DNA from: JBFEYJ01 sp041563315
GTDB taxonomy: Bacteria; Pseudomonadota; Gammaproteobacteria; Thiohalomonadales; Thiohalomonadaceae
Assembly: GCA_041563315.1 (NCBI GenBank)
Contig: JBFFNE010000018.1
Location: forward strand, 1 to 43,027
Reading direction: 5' to 3'
DNA length: 43,027 nucleotides
Part shown: piece by piece, positions 25,628 to 34,165 of the stretch
How positions within the stretch are numbered: the first letter of the stretch is position 1
Layout: every line of letters starts with the position of its first letter
Translations under genes and position numbers: made by a program
Notes under the pieces: generated by a model
The model's input: only the letters and a program-made list of their open reading frames with translations
What the model was told of the DNA's origin: nothing
The model's database searches: none

Positions 25628-28180
25628 ATGTCAGAAGTTACCGTCACACAGTTCGCAGAAACAATTGGTGTACCAGTAGAACGTCTATTGAGCCAATTGC
25701 AGGACGCCGGCGTCAAGGCAAAGGGCGCTGATGAAGTCATCGGTGATGAGGACAAAACCAAGCTGCTGGAATACCTGCGTGAAAAGCACGGTACTGAGAA
25801 AGTTGAAGCTGTCGAAGATGCCGGGCCGAAGAAGATCACTCTCAAGCGACGCACTACCAGCGAATTGAAGGTTGGTGGTAGCAGTGCTTCCAAAGGCAAG
25901 ACGGTAACAGTCGAGGTGCGTAAGAAGCGCACCTATGTCAAGCGTAGTGTTGTCGTTGCAGAAGAGGACAAACGAATCGACCAGGAGGTTGCCCAGCGAC
26001 TTGAGCAGCAGCTGGAGGTTGAGGCCAAGCTTCGTGCTGAGGCGGAAGCACGGCAGAAGGTTGAAGATGAGGCCCGTCGCAAGGTCGAGGAAGAAGAGGC
26101 CCGTCGCAAGGCCGAGGAAGATGAAGTGGCCCGGCGCAAGGTCGAAGAGGCCGCTGCCGCCGCAGTTGTTCCAGAGGCCGCCGAGGCTGTCACAGAGCCT
26201 GCGCCCAAGCGTGTAGTGCCGGAAAAGCCAACTGCTGAGGTTGAACGTCCGGCTGCCAAAAAGGAAAAGGCAAAGAAAGGACGCGGTAAAGGCCGTCATG
26301 AAAAAGGCGAGGGCGAGTTACATATCGCCGTTGACAAAAGTGGCCGGCGGAAGAAGAAAGGTCGTGGCAAGCCGGTAGTAACCTCTCCGACTAAACACGG
26401 TTTTGAAAAGCCCACCGCCCCCATTATCCATGAAGTCTCCATCCCCGAGACCATTACCGTGGGTGAATTGGCGCAGAAGATGTCCGTCAAGGCTGCCGAG
26501 CTCATCAAGGCGATGATGAAGATGGGCACTATGGTCACCATCAATCAGGTGCTGGATCAGGAAACCGCAACGCTCCTTGTCGAGGAACTCGGGCACACTC
26601 CTGTGCTGATGAAAGACAATGCCCTGGAAGAGGAAGTGATTAAGAGCGCCGAGGCTGGCGGTGGCGAAGAGGTGGCTCGGGCGCCGGTGGTGACCATCAT
26701 GGGTCACGTCGATCACGGCAAGACATCGTTGCTCGACTATATCCGTCGCAGCCGTGTAGCCTCTGGTGAGGCTGGTGGCATCACCCAACATATCGGTGCC
26801 TATCACGTCGAGACCAGTAAGGGGATGATCTCCTTCCTCGATACTCCCGGCCACGCTGCGTTTACCGCAATGCGTGCCCGTGGTGCCGATGTTACTGATA
26901 TTGTCGTGCTGGTGGTGGCTGCGGATGATGGCGTGATGCCGCAGACCAAAGAGGCCATCCAACACGCCCGCGCTGCCGGCGTGCCGCTAATCATTGCGGT
27001 CAACAAAATTGACAAGCCTGATGCTGATCCGGACCGGGTGAAGAATGAACTCTCGCAAGAGAATGTCATCCCCGAAGACTGGGGCGGCGATACCATGTTT
27101 GTCCATGTCTCGGCTAAAGAGGGCACTGGTGTCGATGACCTGCTTGATGCCATCTTGCTGCAGGCCGAAGTCCTTGAACTGAAGGCCGTCGCCGAAGGCC
27201 CGGCTAGTGGTATCGTGGTCGAGTCCCGGCTGGACAAGGGCCGTGGCGCGGTAGCTTCCATTTTGGTACAGCGTGGTACCCTGCGTAAGGGCGACATGCT
27301 GCTCGCCGGTCATGAGTATGGTCGTGTTCGTGCCATGCTCGATGAGAATGGCAAACCGATTGATGCCGCAGGTCCCTCCATCCCGGTTGAAATCCTCGGT
27401 CTGTCTGGCGTGCCTTCTGCTGGTGATTCGGCGGTCGTCGTTGGAGGTGAGCGCAAGGCCCGTGAGGTCGCGCTGTTCCGTCAGGGTAAGTTCCGCGACG
27501 TCAAGTTTGCTCGTCAGCAACAGGCCAAACTTGACGACATGTTTACCCAGATGGCCGAGGGTGAGGTGAGCAACCTGAACATCCTGCTTAAGGCCGATGT
27601 TCAGGGTTCGGTCGAGGCTATCACCGATGCTCTGCTCAAGCTCTCCACCGATGAAGTTCGGGTGAAGATTGTCGCCAGCGGTGTCGGTGGTATTAACGAA
27701 TCCGATGCCAACCTGGCGGTGGCCTCCAATGCTATCGTGATCGGTTTCAACGTTCGTGCCGATGCCGGTGCCAAACGTGTCATCGAAGAGCAGGGTGTGG
27801 ATCTGCACTACTATAGTGTGATCTACGAGCTCATCGACGAGGTCAAGAGTGCCATGACCGGGATGCTTGCTCCGCAGTTTAAGGAGGAGATCATCGGGCT
27901 GGCCGAAGTGCGCGATGTGTTCCGTTCGCCGAAGTTTGGTGCCATTGCCGGCTGTATGGTGGTCGATGGTACGGTTAAACGTAATAACCCCATCCGCGTA
28001 TTACGTGACAATGTGGTGATCTACGAAGGCGAGCTGGAGTCTCTGCGTCGTTACAAAGACGATGTGCCCGAAGTGAAGTCAGGTACCGAGTGTGGCATTG
28101 GCGTGAAGAACTACAACGATGTCAAACCCGGCGACCAGATCGAGGTCTACGAGCGGGTTCAGGTCAAGCGCACCCTGTAA
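25628..28180 (+). CDS. infB: Translation initiation factor IF-2
   Basis: IF-2 is the GTPase that delivers fMet-tRNA to the 30S P site. The 850-residue protein has an IF2_N domain (residues 1-50), a charged coiled segment with repeated EARRKVEEEEARRK-like units (about 110-190), a Lys/Gly-rich linker (KKGRGKGRHEKGEG), a second IF2_N near 275, then the G domain with G1 GHVDHGKT (359-366), DTPGH and NKID motifs. Domains II, III and IV with the fMet-binding C terminus (NYNDVKPGDQIEVYER) complete it. The ATG at 25628 is 20 bases after nusA. Internal ATG or GTG codons could give shorter isoforms, as in E. coli. Confidence 0.97.
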   Translation: MSEVTVTQFAETIGVPVERLLSQLQDAGVKAKGADEVIGDEDKTKLLEYLREKHGTEKVEAVEDAGPKKITLKRRTTSELKVGGSSASKGKTVTVEVRKKRTYVKRSVVVAEEDKRIDQEVAQRLEQQLEVEAKLRAEAEARQKVEDEARRKVEEEEARRKAEEDEVARRKVEEAAAAAVVPEAAEAVTEPAPKRVVPEKPTAEVERPAAKKEKAKKGRGKGRHEKGEGELHIAVDKSGRRKKKGRGKPVVTSPTKHGFEKPTAPIIHEVSIPETITVGELAQKMSVKAAELIKAMMKMGTMVTINQVLDQETATLLVEELGHTPVLMKDNALEEEVIKSAEAGGGEEVARAPVVTIMGHVDHGKTSLLDYIRRSRVASGEAGGITQHIGAYHVETSKGMISFLDTPGHAAFTAMRARGADVTDIVVLVVAADDGVMPQTKEAIQHARAAGVPLIIAVNKIDKPDADPDRVKNELSQENVIPEDWGGDTMFVHVSAKEGTGVDDLLDAILLQAEVLELKAVAEGPASGIVVESRLDKGRGAVASILVQRGTLRKGDMLLAGHEYGRVRAMLDENGKPIDAAGPSIPVEILGLSGVPSAGDSAVVVGGERKAREVALFRQGKFRDVKFARQQQAKLDDMFTQMAEGEVSNLNILLKADVQGSVEAITDALLKLSTDEVRVKIVASGVGGINESDANLAVASNAIVIGFNVRADAGAKRVIEEQGVDLHYYSVIYELIDEVKSAMTGMLAPQFKEEIIGLAEVRDVFRSPKFGAIAGCMVVDGTVKRNNPIRVLRDNVVIYEGELESLRRYKDDVPEVKSGTECGIGVKNYNDVKPGDQIEVYERVQVKRTL

Positions 28181-28229
28181 GGGGGCGTTGGCCGTTCTCG
28201 TACTATTGATGACCAGGACATAGCAAAGC

Positions 28230-28601
28230 GTGGCCAAAGAATTTAGCCGTAGTCGCCGCGTGGGCGAACAGATTCAGCGTGAACTGGCAGAGCTGGTACA
28301 GCGCGAACTGAAAGATCCGCGCCTGGGGATGGTCACAATCTCGGGGGTCGAGGTCAGTCGTGACATGTCGGTTGCCAAGGTGTTTTTCACCGTACTCAAT
28401 CCCGGCCATGATGTGCGCGAAACTGAACAAGGTCTTACCCATGCGGTCGGCTTTCTCCGGCGCGAACTGGCACATCGGATGCGCCTGCGCGTTGTTCCCG
28501 AATTACGATTCCAGTATGACAGCTCAATCGAAGACGGATCGCGCCTTAGCGCGCTCATCGATAAGGCCGTATCTGAAGACGAATCCAAGAAAGAGGATTA
28601 A
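28230..28601 (+). CDS. rbfA: 30S ribosome-binding factor RbfA
   Basis: RbfA is a KH-type 30S maturation factor needed for 16S 5'-end processing and cold adaptation. The 123-residue protein has the family opening SRSRRVGEQIQRELAELVQR, the KDPRLGMVTISGVEVSRDMS block and the RLRVVPELRFQYDSSIEDG segment. The start is GTG at 28230 with AGGA about 12 bases upstream. It is followed after four bases by truB. Confidence 0.96.
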   Translation: MAKEFSRSRRVGEQIQRELAELVQRELKDPRLGMVTISGVEVSRDMSVAKVFFTVLNPGHDVRETEQGLTHAVGFLRRELAHRMRLRVVPELRFQYDSSIEDGSRLSALIDKAVSEDESKKED

Positions 28602-28605
28602 TTGA

Positions 28606-29529
28606 GTGGCACGTCGGCAGAAACCTCGCGGTCGCCGTATTGACGGTATCCTGTTGCTGGACAAACCGGTTGGGATCACCTCCAATGCCGCGCTGCAGGA
28701 GGTCAAACGTCTTTTTTATGCGGCCAAGGCAGGACATACCGGCAATCTCGATCCGTTAGCCAGTGGCATGCTACCTATATGTCTTGGCGAGGCGACAAAG
28801 CTTTCGGCTTTCCTGCTTGATGCCGACAAGGTCTATACCGGCACCTGTAAACTGGGGGTGCGCACTAGCAGTGCCGATGCAGAAGGTGAGATTATTGAGA
28901 CCCGCGAGGTACCCCTGCTTAGCGAGTCGCAGGTGCTGGAGGTGTTGCAGCGCTTTACCGGTGAAATCGAGCAGATCCCGCCGATGCATTCGGCGATCAA
29001 ACAAAATGGTCAACCACTGTACAAGCTGGCCCGCCAGGGAATTGAAGTCGAGCGCAAACCACGACGCGTGACGATTCATAAACTCGAAATGCTCCGCCTT
29101 GAGGGCGATGAAATCGAGGTCTATGTTCACTGTTCCAAGGGGACATATATCCGTACACTGGTCGAGGATATCGGTGAGGCACTTGGGTGTGGTGCTTATC
29201 TCAGCCAGTTACGCCGTACCCGTGTCGGACCGTTTCACGAGGAGGGCATGGTCACTCTGGATGCCCTGCGTGAAGAGGCTGAACAGGGGGCCGAGAGTCT
29301 CGATCATTACTTATTGTCTCTGGATAGCGCCTTGGGTGACTGTCCGGAGATCAAGCTTACCGAGAACAGCCTGTTCTATGTTCGACAGGGACAGGCTGTT
29401 CAGGTAGCGCAGGCCCCCACCAGTGGGTGGGTTCGTCTGTTTGACAACGCCGGCGGTTTCGTCGGTGTTGGGGCTGTACTTGATGACGGCCGCATCGGCC
29501 CTAAACGCCTGATAAATGAAGGCAAATAG
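28606..29529 (+). CDS. truB: tRNA pseudouridine(55) synthase TruB
   Basis: TruB makes pseudouridine 55 in the T loop of tRNAs. The 307-residue protein has the catalytic aspartate D49 in GHTGNLDPLASGMLP, the LDKPVGITSNAALQ opening, the PMHSAIKQNGQPLYKLAR segment and the CSKGTYIRTLVEDIG block. A PUA-like C-terminal domain follows (KRLINEGK end). The GTG start at 28606 lies just after the rbfA stop, with AAAGAGGATTAATTGA upstream. The active-site loop has Asn where E. coli has Ala (GNLDP versus GALDP). Confidence 0.96.
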   Translation: MARRQKPRGRRIDGILLLDKPVGITSNAALQEVKRLFYAAKAGHTGNLDPLASGMLPICLGEATKLSAFLLDADKVYTGTCKLGVRTSSADAEGEIIETREVPLLSESQVLEVLQRFTGEIEQIPPMHSAIKQNGQPLYKLARQGIEVERKPRRVTIHKLEMLRLEGDEIEVYVHCSKGTYIRTLVEDIGEALGCGAYLSQLRRTRVGPFHEEGMVTLDALREEAEQGAESLDHYLLSLDSALGDCPEIKLTENSLFYVRQGQAVQVAQAPTSGWVRLFDNAGGFVGVGAVLDDGRIGPKRLINEGK

Positions 29530-29550
29530 GGGTATAAAGGGCGTTTTACC

Positions 29551-29580
29551 TTGTTCCCGTTGGGAAACAATGGTTAAAAT
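29551..29580 (+). promoter_or_regulatory. Possible promoter for rpsO-pnp
   Basis: TTGTTC (29551-29556) and TAAAAT (29575-29580) are spaced by 18 bases, between truB and rpsO. The region also holds a near-palindrome (TTGTTCCC / GGGAAACAA). E. coli has an rpsO promoter at the equivalent place. The hexamer match is modest. Confidence 0.35.
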
Positions 29581-29621
29581 CCGCGTAATGTAATTTGACG
29601 ACTATTCAGGAGTCTCTGTAA

Positions 29622-29891
29622 ATGTCTCTCTCTAATGAGCAAAAAGCCAACATCATCAAGGAATTTGGCAAAAGTGAAACCGATACCGGTTCACCGGAAG
29701 TGCAGATCGCGCTTCTCTCCGCCAACATTGATGGTTTGTCCGGTCACTTCAAAGAACACATCCATGACCATCATTCACGTCGTGGTCTGTTGCGCATGGT
29801 AAGCCAGCGCCGCAAGCTGCTGGACTATTTGAAGAAGAAGGATGTCGAGCGTTATCGTTCAGTTATCTCGCGCCTCGGCTTACGTAAGTAA
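29622..29891 (+). CDS. rpsO: 30S ribosomal protein S15
   Basis: S15 binds the central domain of 16S rRNA and the 50S bridge. The 89-residue protein is the normal family length and carries the DTGSPEVQIALLSANI and HHSRRGLLRMVSQRRKLLDY signatures. The ATG at 29622 has AGGAG about nine bases upstream. It precedes pnp by 21 bases, the conserved rpsO-pnp pair. Confidence 0.98.
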   Translation: MSLSNEQKANIIKEFGKSETDTGSPEVQIALLSANIDGLSGHFKEHIHDHHSRRGLLRMVSQRRKLLDYLKKKDVERYRSVISRLGLRK

Positions 29892-29912
29892 AAAACCAAA
29901 AAGGAATCAACT

Positions 29913-32003
29913 GTGACGCCTGTCAAGAAAGAGTTCCAGTATGGGGAGCACACGGTAACCCTGGAAACTGGCGAAATCGCTCGCCAGGCCAGTGGTGCTG
30001 TAATGGCCAGCATGGGCGATACCGTCGTCCTGGTAACGGTGGTCGCTGCGAAACAGGGTGTGGAAGGTCGGGATTTTTTCCCGCTGACCGTCGACTACCA
30101 GGAAAAAACCTACGCCGCGGGCAAGATCCCCGGTGGTTTTTTCCGTCGTGAAGGTCGTCCTAGTGAGAACGAAACCCTCACTGCCCGCCTGATCGATCGC
30201 CCCATCCGGCCACTCTTTCCCGAAGGCTTCACCAACGAAGTTCAGGTCATCTGCACCGTCATCTCACTGGATGCGCAGATCAATCCTGACATCGTTGCCA
30301 TGATTGGTACATCGGCGGCCCTTGCGGTCTCCGGTGTTCCCTTCAACGGTCCTATCGGTGCTGCCCGTGTCGGTTATATTGATGGCAATTACGTGCTCAA
30401 TCCGGGCATGGAACAGCTGACTGAGTCTAAGCTGGACCTAGTGGTTGCGGGTACCGAAAATGCCGTCCTCATGGTCGAGTCCGAGGCTGACTGCCTGAGC
30501 GAAGAAGTTATGCTCGGTTCGGTTATGTTCGGTCACGAACAGATTCAGACCGTTATTAACGCGGTAAAAGAATTTGCTGCGGCGGCCTCTGTCGAGGCGT
30601 GGGACTGGCAGGCTCCAGAGCATGATGCCTCTGTTGCTGATGCGGTTGCCGCCGAAGCCGAGGCCGCCTTTACCGAGGCCTACCAGATCACCGAAAAGAT
30701 GGCCCGTTATGGTCGTCTCAATGAAATTCGTTCCGCCGTTATCGCCAAGCTGTGTGCCGAAGATGCTGCACAGCCGCACGATGAAGGCAAGGTGCGCGAG
30801 GCGATAGAAAGCCTGGAGAAGAGAGTCGTTCGGGGCCGTGTCATCTCTGGCGAGCTGCGCATCGACGGGCGCGATACGCGCACTGTTCGTCCCATCACGA
30901 TTCGTACTGGTGTGCTGCCGCGGACCCATGGCTCCGCTCTGTTCACTCGTGGTGAGACCCAGGCACTGGTGGTGACGACTCTGGGCACAGCACGTGATGC
31001 TCAGATCATCGATGCGCTGCAAGGGGAGCGTAAAGAGCAATTTATGCTGCATTACAATTTTCCTCCGTTCTGTGTCGGTGAAACCGGCCGCGTCGGCAGC
31101 CCCAAGCGCCGCGAGATTGGCCACGGCCGTCTGGCCAAGCGTGGCGTAGCCGCCGTGATACCGAGCGTAGATGATTTTCCCTACACCGTGCGTGTGGTTT
31201 CCGAAATCACCGAGTCTAACGGCTCCAGCTCCATGGCCAGCGTCTGCGGTAGCTGCCTGGCTATGATGGACGCCGGTGTTCCGGTCAAGGCGCCGGTTGC
31301 CGGTGTTGCCATGGGCCTGATCAAGGAGGGCGACAAATTTGCCGTCCTTACCGATATTCTCGGTGACGAGGATCACCTCGGCGACATGGACTTCAAGGTG
31401 GCCGGTACTCAAGACGGTATTACCGCGCTGCAAATGGATATCAAGATTGACGGCATTACCAAGGAGATCATGGATGCCGCGCTGGAACAGGCAAAAGAAG
31501 GGCGTCTGCACATCCTCGGCGAGATGACCAAGGTTATTGAAAAGCCGCGTGAAGAGATGTCCGACTACGCCCCGCGCTACATCACCATCAAGATCAATCC
31601 GGACAAGATCCGCGATGTTATCGGCAAGGGTGGTGCAACCATCCGTGCCATCACCGAGGAGACGGGGGCAAGCATTGACCTCAGCGATGACGGCACGGTG
31701 AAGATCGCCTCCGTTGATCGTGCTGCCGGCAAGGAGGCTCAGACACGTATCGAGCAACTGACGGCCGATGTCGAGGTAGGTATGGTTTACGAAGGTCGTG
31801 TCTCCAAGCTGATGGATTTCGGCGCCTTTGTTAATGTCCTGCCGGGTAAGGATGGGCTGGTCCATATCTCCCAGATTTCCGATGAACGTGTCGAGAAGGT
31901 CAGTGACAAGCTCAAGGAAGGAGACATGGTCAAGGTCAAGGTCCTGGAGATCGACAAGCAGGGTCGTATCCGTCTGAGCATGAAAGCGGTTACCGCGGAA
32001 TAA
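29913..32003 (+). CDS. pnp: Polyribonucleotide nucleotidyltransferase (PNPase)
   Basis: PNPase is a trimeric 3'-5' phosphorolytic exoribonuclease and degradosome component. The 696-residue protein has two RNase PH domains (about 1-230 with FFPLTVDYQEKTYAAGKIPG, and about 310-545 with LPRTHGSALFTRGETQ), the intervening helical domain, a KH domain (about 555-612, INPDKIRDVIGKGGATIRAI) and an S1 domain (about 620-690, VYEGRVSKLMDFGAFVNVLP). The start is GTG at 29913 with AAGGAA eight bases upstream. The stop codon lies in the loop of a small hairpin, GCGGAA (31995-32000) with TTCCGC (32005-32010). Confidence 0.97.
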   Translation: MTPVKKEFQYGEHTVTLETGEIARQASGAVMASMGDTVVLVTVVAAKQGVEGRDFFPLTVDYQEKTYAAGKIPGGFFRREGRPSENETLTARLIDRPIRPLFPEGFTNEVQVICTVISLDAQINPDIVAMIGTSAALAVSGVPFNGPIGAARVGYIDGNYVLNPGMEQLTESKLDLVVAGTENAVLMVESEADCLSEEVMLGSVMFGHEQIQTVINAVKEFAAAASVEAWDWQAPEHDASVADAVAAEAEAAFTEAYQITEKMARYGRLNEIRSAVIAKLCAEDAAQPHDEGKVREAIESLEKRVVRGRVISGELRIDGRDTRTVRPITIRTGVLPRTHGSALFTRGETQALVVTTLGTARDAQIIDALQGERKEQFMLHYNFPPFCVGETGRVGSPKRREIGHGRLAKRGVAAVIPSVDDFPYTVRVVSEITESNGSSSMASVCGSCLAMMDAGVPVKAPVAGVAMGLIKEGDKFAVLTDILGDEDHLGDMDFKVAGTQDGITALQMDIKIDGITKEIMDAALEQAKEGRLHILGEMTKVIEKPREEMSDYAPRYITIKINPDKIRDVIGKGGATIRAITEETGASIDLSDDGTVKIASVDRAAGKEAQTRIEQLTADVEVGMVYEGRVSKLMDFGAFVNVLPGKDGLVHISQISDERVEKVSDKLKEGDMVKVKVLEIDKQGRIRLSMKAVTAE

Positions 32004-32022
32004 GTTCCGCAAGGTAATCAGG

Positions 32023-32049
32023 AAAAAGGGGCTGTAAGGCCCCTTTTTT
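32023..32049 (+). terminator. Intrinsic terminator after pnp
   Basis: AAAAAGGGGC (32023-32032) pairs with GCCCC (32039-32043) and the following T run (32044-32049) around a TGTAAG loop. It closes the rpsO-pnp transcript 20 bases after the stop codon. Confidence 0.93.
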
Positions 32050-32181
32050 GTATATAAAAGAATCACCAAGTCGCCACATAAAAAATCAGTGAACATTTCA
32101 TGTTGAGTAAAGGGGACGCTTATCAATACCGTCTATCGTATCGTCCATGAATACAGCCCGGACAGCCGTCTGCTGATTGCC

Positions 32182-32658
32182 TTGCTGGTACTGCTTTGCA
32201 GTCTTTACCTCGGTTTCAACGTAGCGCCCCTGGCAGGACTCTTTGCCGTTGTCGGGCTCTGGCTTATCTGGGATGTATTTCGCCATGGCAGCATCTGGTA
32301 TGGTTTTCGCGCCTTTCGCCGCGGTGAGCTCGCGGAGGTACGCTATTCGCTGACTTTGGTGCGCTGGCCCAACTTGCTTAATGCGGAGAGTCTGGCCTAC
32401 TACCACTGGCTAAAAGGGGTCATCGATATGGCCGACACACGTTTTGCCGCAGCCAAGGTGCATCTGCTGGTGGCTGCCAGTGGCCCATTGCGTACGGAAA
32501 ATGACCGTGCTTTGGTGCACTGTCTGCTGGCAGAGGTTGCATTGCAGGAGGATGAAATCGCCGTTGCCCAGGAGCATTTGCATCATGCACGGGCTTTGCA
32601 GCATCATCCTGAGGCTGATCGGATCATTCAAAATCTCACATCTCGCATGGAAAGATAA
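32182..32658 (+). CDS. Hypothetical membrane-anchored protein with TPR-like C-terminal half
   Basis: I do not recognise a named family. The reading frame codes for two membrane helices (LLIALLVLLCSLYLGF and LAGLFAVVGLWLIWDVF) and then a helical soluble part with repeated A-rich helices (AKVHLLVAASGP, ALVHCLLAEVALQEDEIAVA, QEHLHHARALQHHP) that resembles tetratricopeptide hairpins. The given start, TTG at 32182, falls inside the first helix. The frame stays open and protein-like back to about 32107, where AAAGGGGA precedes CTT ATC AAT; no ATG, GTG or TTG exists there in this frame. The true start may be non-canonical or the N terminus may be frameshifted. A STAS-like gene follows after 42 bases. 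Confidence 0.6.
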   Translation: MLVLLCSLYLGFNVAPLAGLFAVVGLWLIWDVFRHGSIWYGFRAFRRGELAEVRYSLTLVRWPNLLNAESLAYYHWLKGVIDMADTRFAAAKVHLLVAASGPLRTENDRALVHCLLAEVALQEDEIAVAQEHLHHARALQHHPEADRIIQNLTSRMER

Positions 32659-32700
32659 TCCGTACTTGCACTCTCATCTATTGTGCCCCACATCAGGGGA

Positions 32701-33042
32701 ATGGAATATTTTCCCCTCTCTGCAGAACTGACTGCAACAAACACCGGTCACACTCTTATCCTATGCGGAGACTTGAGACGTTCCAACGGCGCGGTGCTGG
32801 AGCAATGGGTGCAACACCTGCCACACATTACGGTGTTGGAGCTGGATGAACTGGATATCGAGGATGGTGTGGCGGCAACCCATGCGCTCAATATTGTGCG
32901 TCTACTAAGCTCTCGTGTCCCGCTGTTGCACATTGTGGGCGCACCACAGGTGCTGGCACACAACCTCTATCGTACTGGTGGACTGTTGGCAAAGCGCGGT
33001 ATCGAGCTCAAAGCGATGCGTGAAGACGAGGCGTATGGCTGA
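32701..33042 (+). CDS. STAS-like domain protein
   Basis: A 113-residue protein with an alternating strand/helix pattern like anti-sigma-factor-antagonist (STAS) domains: a first strand TLILCGDLRRSNG, a helix, VLELDELDIEDGVAATHALN at the place of the usual phosphorylation loop, then VPLLHIVGAP and a last helix NLYRTGGL. The loop has Glu-Asp-Gly where canonical STAS switches have Asp-Ser/Thr-Ser/Ala, so phosphorylation is doubtful. It might act like the MlaB-type STAS domains of lipid transporters; one is fused to the permease at 38459. The start is the ATG at 32701 or an in-frame GTG at 32683; neither has a well-placed Shine-Dalgarno. It converges with the next gene, leaving eight bases. Confidence 0.6.
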   Translation: MEYFPLSAELTATNTGHTLILCGDLRRSNGAVLEQWVQHLPHITVLELDELDIEDGVAATHALNIVRLLSSRVPLLHIVGAPQVLAHNLYRTGGLLAKRGIELKAMREDEAYG

Positions 33043-33050
33043 GGCACGGC

Positions 33051-34034
33051 TCAGAATGTATGGCGAATAGTGATGATGGCAATAAGGATCGACAGCGTGA
33101 TCAGCCATAGCACGATGTAGGCGGTCATGGACTGGCGGGCCTTTTGCTGCTCCAGCCAGGTGCGTGGTTTTACCGACTTGTAGAGGAAAACCAGCTTGGC
33201 GGCCAGGTTAACGCAGACGATGTTGGTTGCCAGCAACAGGCCTGCACCCATCGCCAGGTCGAATTTGCCACTGCCTACCATCAAGCCCATCGTGGTCGTG
33301 GGCGGCAGCAGGGCAACGGCCACCATGACACCCACCAATACGCTAGAGATACGGGTGGTAAGCGACAGTACCGCGGCGGCTCCAGAGGCCAGGGCTAACA
33401 CAATACCGGCGATGCCGACATCGGTTCGAGAGAGCAGCTCAGTGCTCAATACCTGCATTGGCCAGAACAGGCCTATTAGCAGGGAGATGGCAAAGGCGAG
33501 CAGCACGCCTGTAAGGTTGGTCTTTAATGCACGCCACATCAGATCGGTATCACCCAAGGCGGTGCCAAGTGCAAGTGCCATGTTGGGACCGAGTAGTGGG
33601 GCAATGACCATCGCGCCGATTACCACTGCCACGTTGTTTTCCAGCAGGCCTATCGCTGCAACGATGGTGGAGAGCGCCACAAGCAACAGAAAGTTGCCAT
33701 CGAGTCGTGCCCCTTGGGATACCTCTTTGAAGAGCTCCTCCCGCGCTGTGGTAGTCGGACTTTTTTCCTTGTCTTCGGAGGGCTTTTCCTCAACACGCGG
33801 TAATGTGGCTTCAACAGGAAACACAACAATGCGGGCATTGCCGCTGGTATGAAGCCGGCCCTCCAGGTCATCGAGTAACGCAGGATAGCGGCTAACAGGG
33901 ATGAGGATTCGCACTGCTTGGCGGCCTTCCTCGTCTTCATGACCGGTCCAGATATCCAGCGCCTCATGCTGTCGAGCGAGGCGAATGATAGCTTCCCGGT
34001 GGCCGACATCGGCTATGACTTCGATCAAACGCAT
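33051..34034 (-). CDS. DUF389 / TIGR00341 family membrane protein
   Basis: A 327-residue protein with a soluble N-terminal domain (1-85, MRLIEVIADVGHREAIIRLA, ACT-like) and six to seven membrane helices from about residue 112. The core contains the family blocks NNVAVVIGAMVIAPLLGPNM, AVALLPPTTTMGLMVG and ATNIVCVNLAAKLVF. It matches my memory of DUF389/TIGR00341, which is widespread and functionally unassigned. A charged linker (EEKPSEDKEKSPTTTAREEL, about 80-105) joins the two parts. The ATG at 34034 reads away from the MetX-type gene, so the 34035-34165 spacer is a divergent promoter region. Confidence 0.85.
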   Translation of the reverse strand: MRLIEVIADVGHREAIIRLARQHEALDIWTGHEDEEGRQAVRILIPVSRYPALLDDLEGRLHTSGNARIVVFPVEATLPRVEEKPSEDKEKSPTTTAREELFKEVSQGARLDGNFLLLVALSTIVAAIGLLENNVAVVIGAMVIAPLLGPNMALALGTALGDTDLMWRALKTNLTGVLLAFAISLLIGLFWPMQVLSTELLSRTDVGIAGIVLALASGAAAVLSLTTRISSVLVGVMVAVALLPPTTTMGLMVGSGKFDLAMGAGLLLATNIVCVNLAAKLVFLYKSVKPRTWLEQQKARQSMTAYIVLWLITLSILIAIITIRHTF

Positions 34035-34165
34035 GCAAGCAGCATATCACAGAAAATTCATTAACCTTATGATTGGTATGAATTTTATCGATAACTACAC
34101 TTTCGCTCAGACGTTTGGGAGAATAGGCGGCTTTGCGGCAAGAACAAGACAGGAAAGCGAATACC

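Noticed and set aside
31995..32010. Hairpin around the pnp stop codon
   Set aside because: Six-base stem with a four-base loop without T run; likely chance, and the real terminator follows at 32023.
30438..32126. 562-codon minus-strand frame opposite pnp
   Set aside because: Mirror of a highly conserved gene in a GC-rich third-position genome; no domain and no ribosome binding site.
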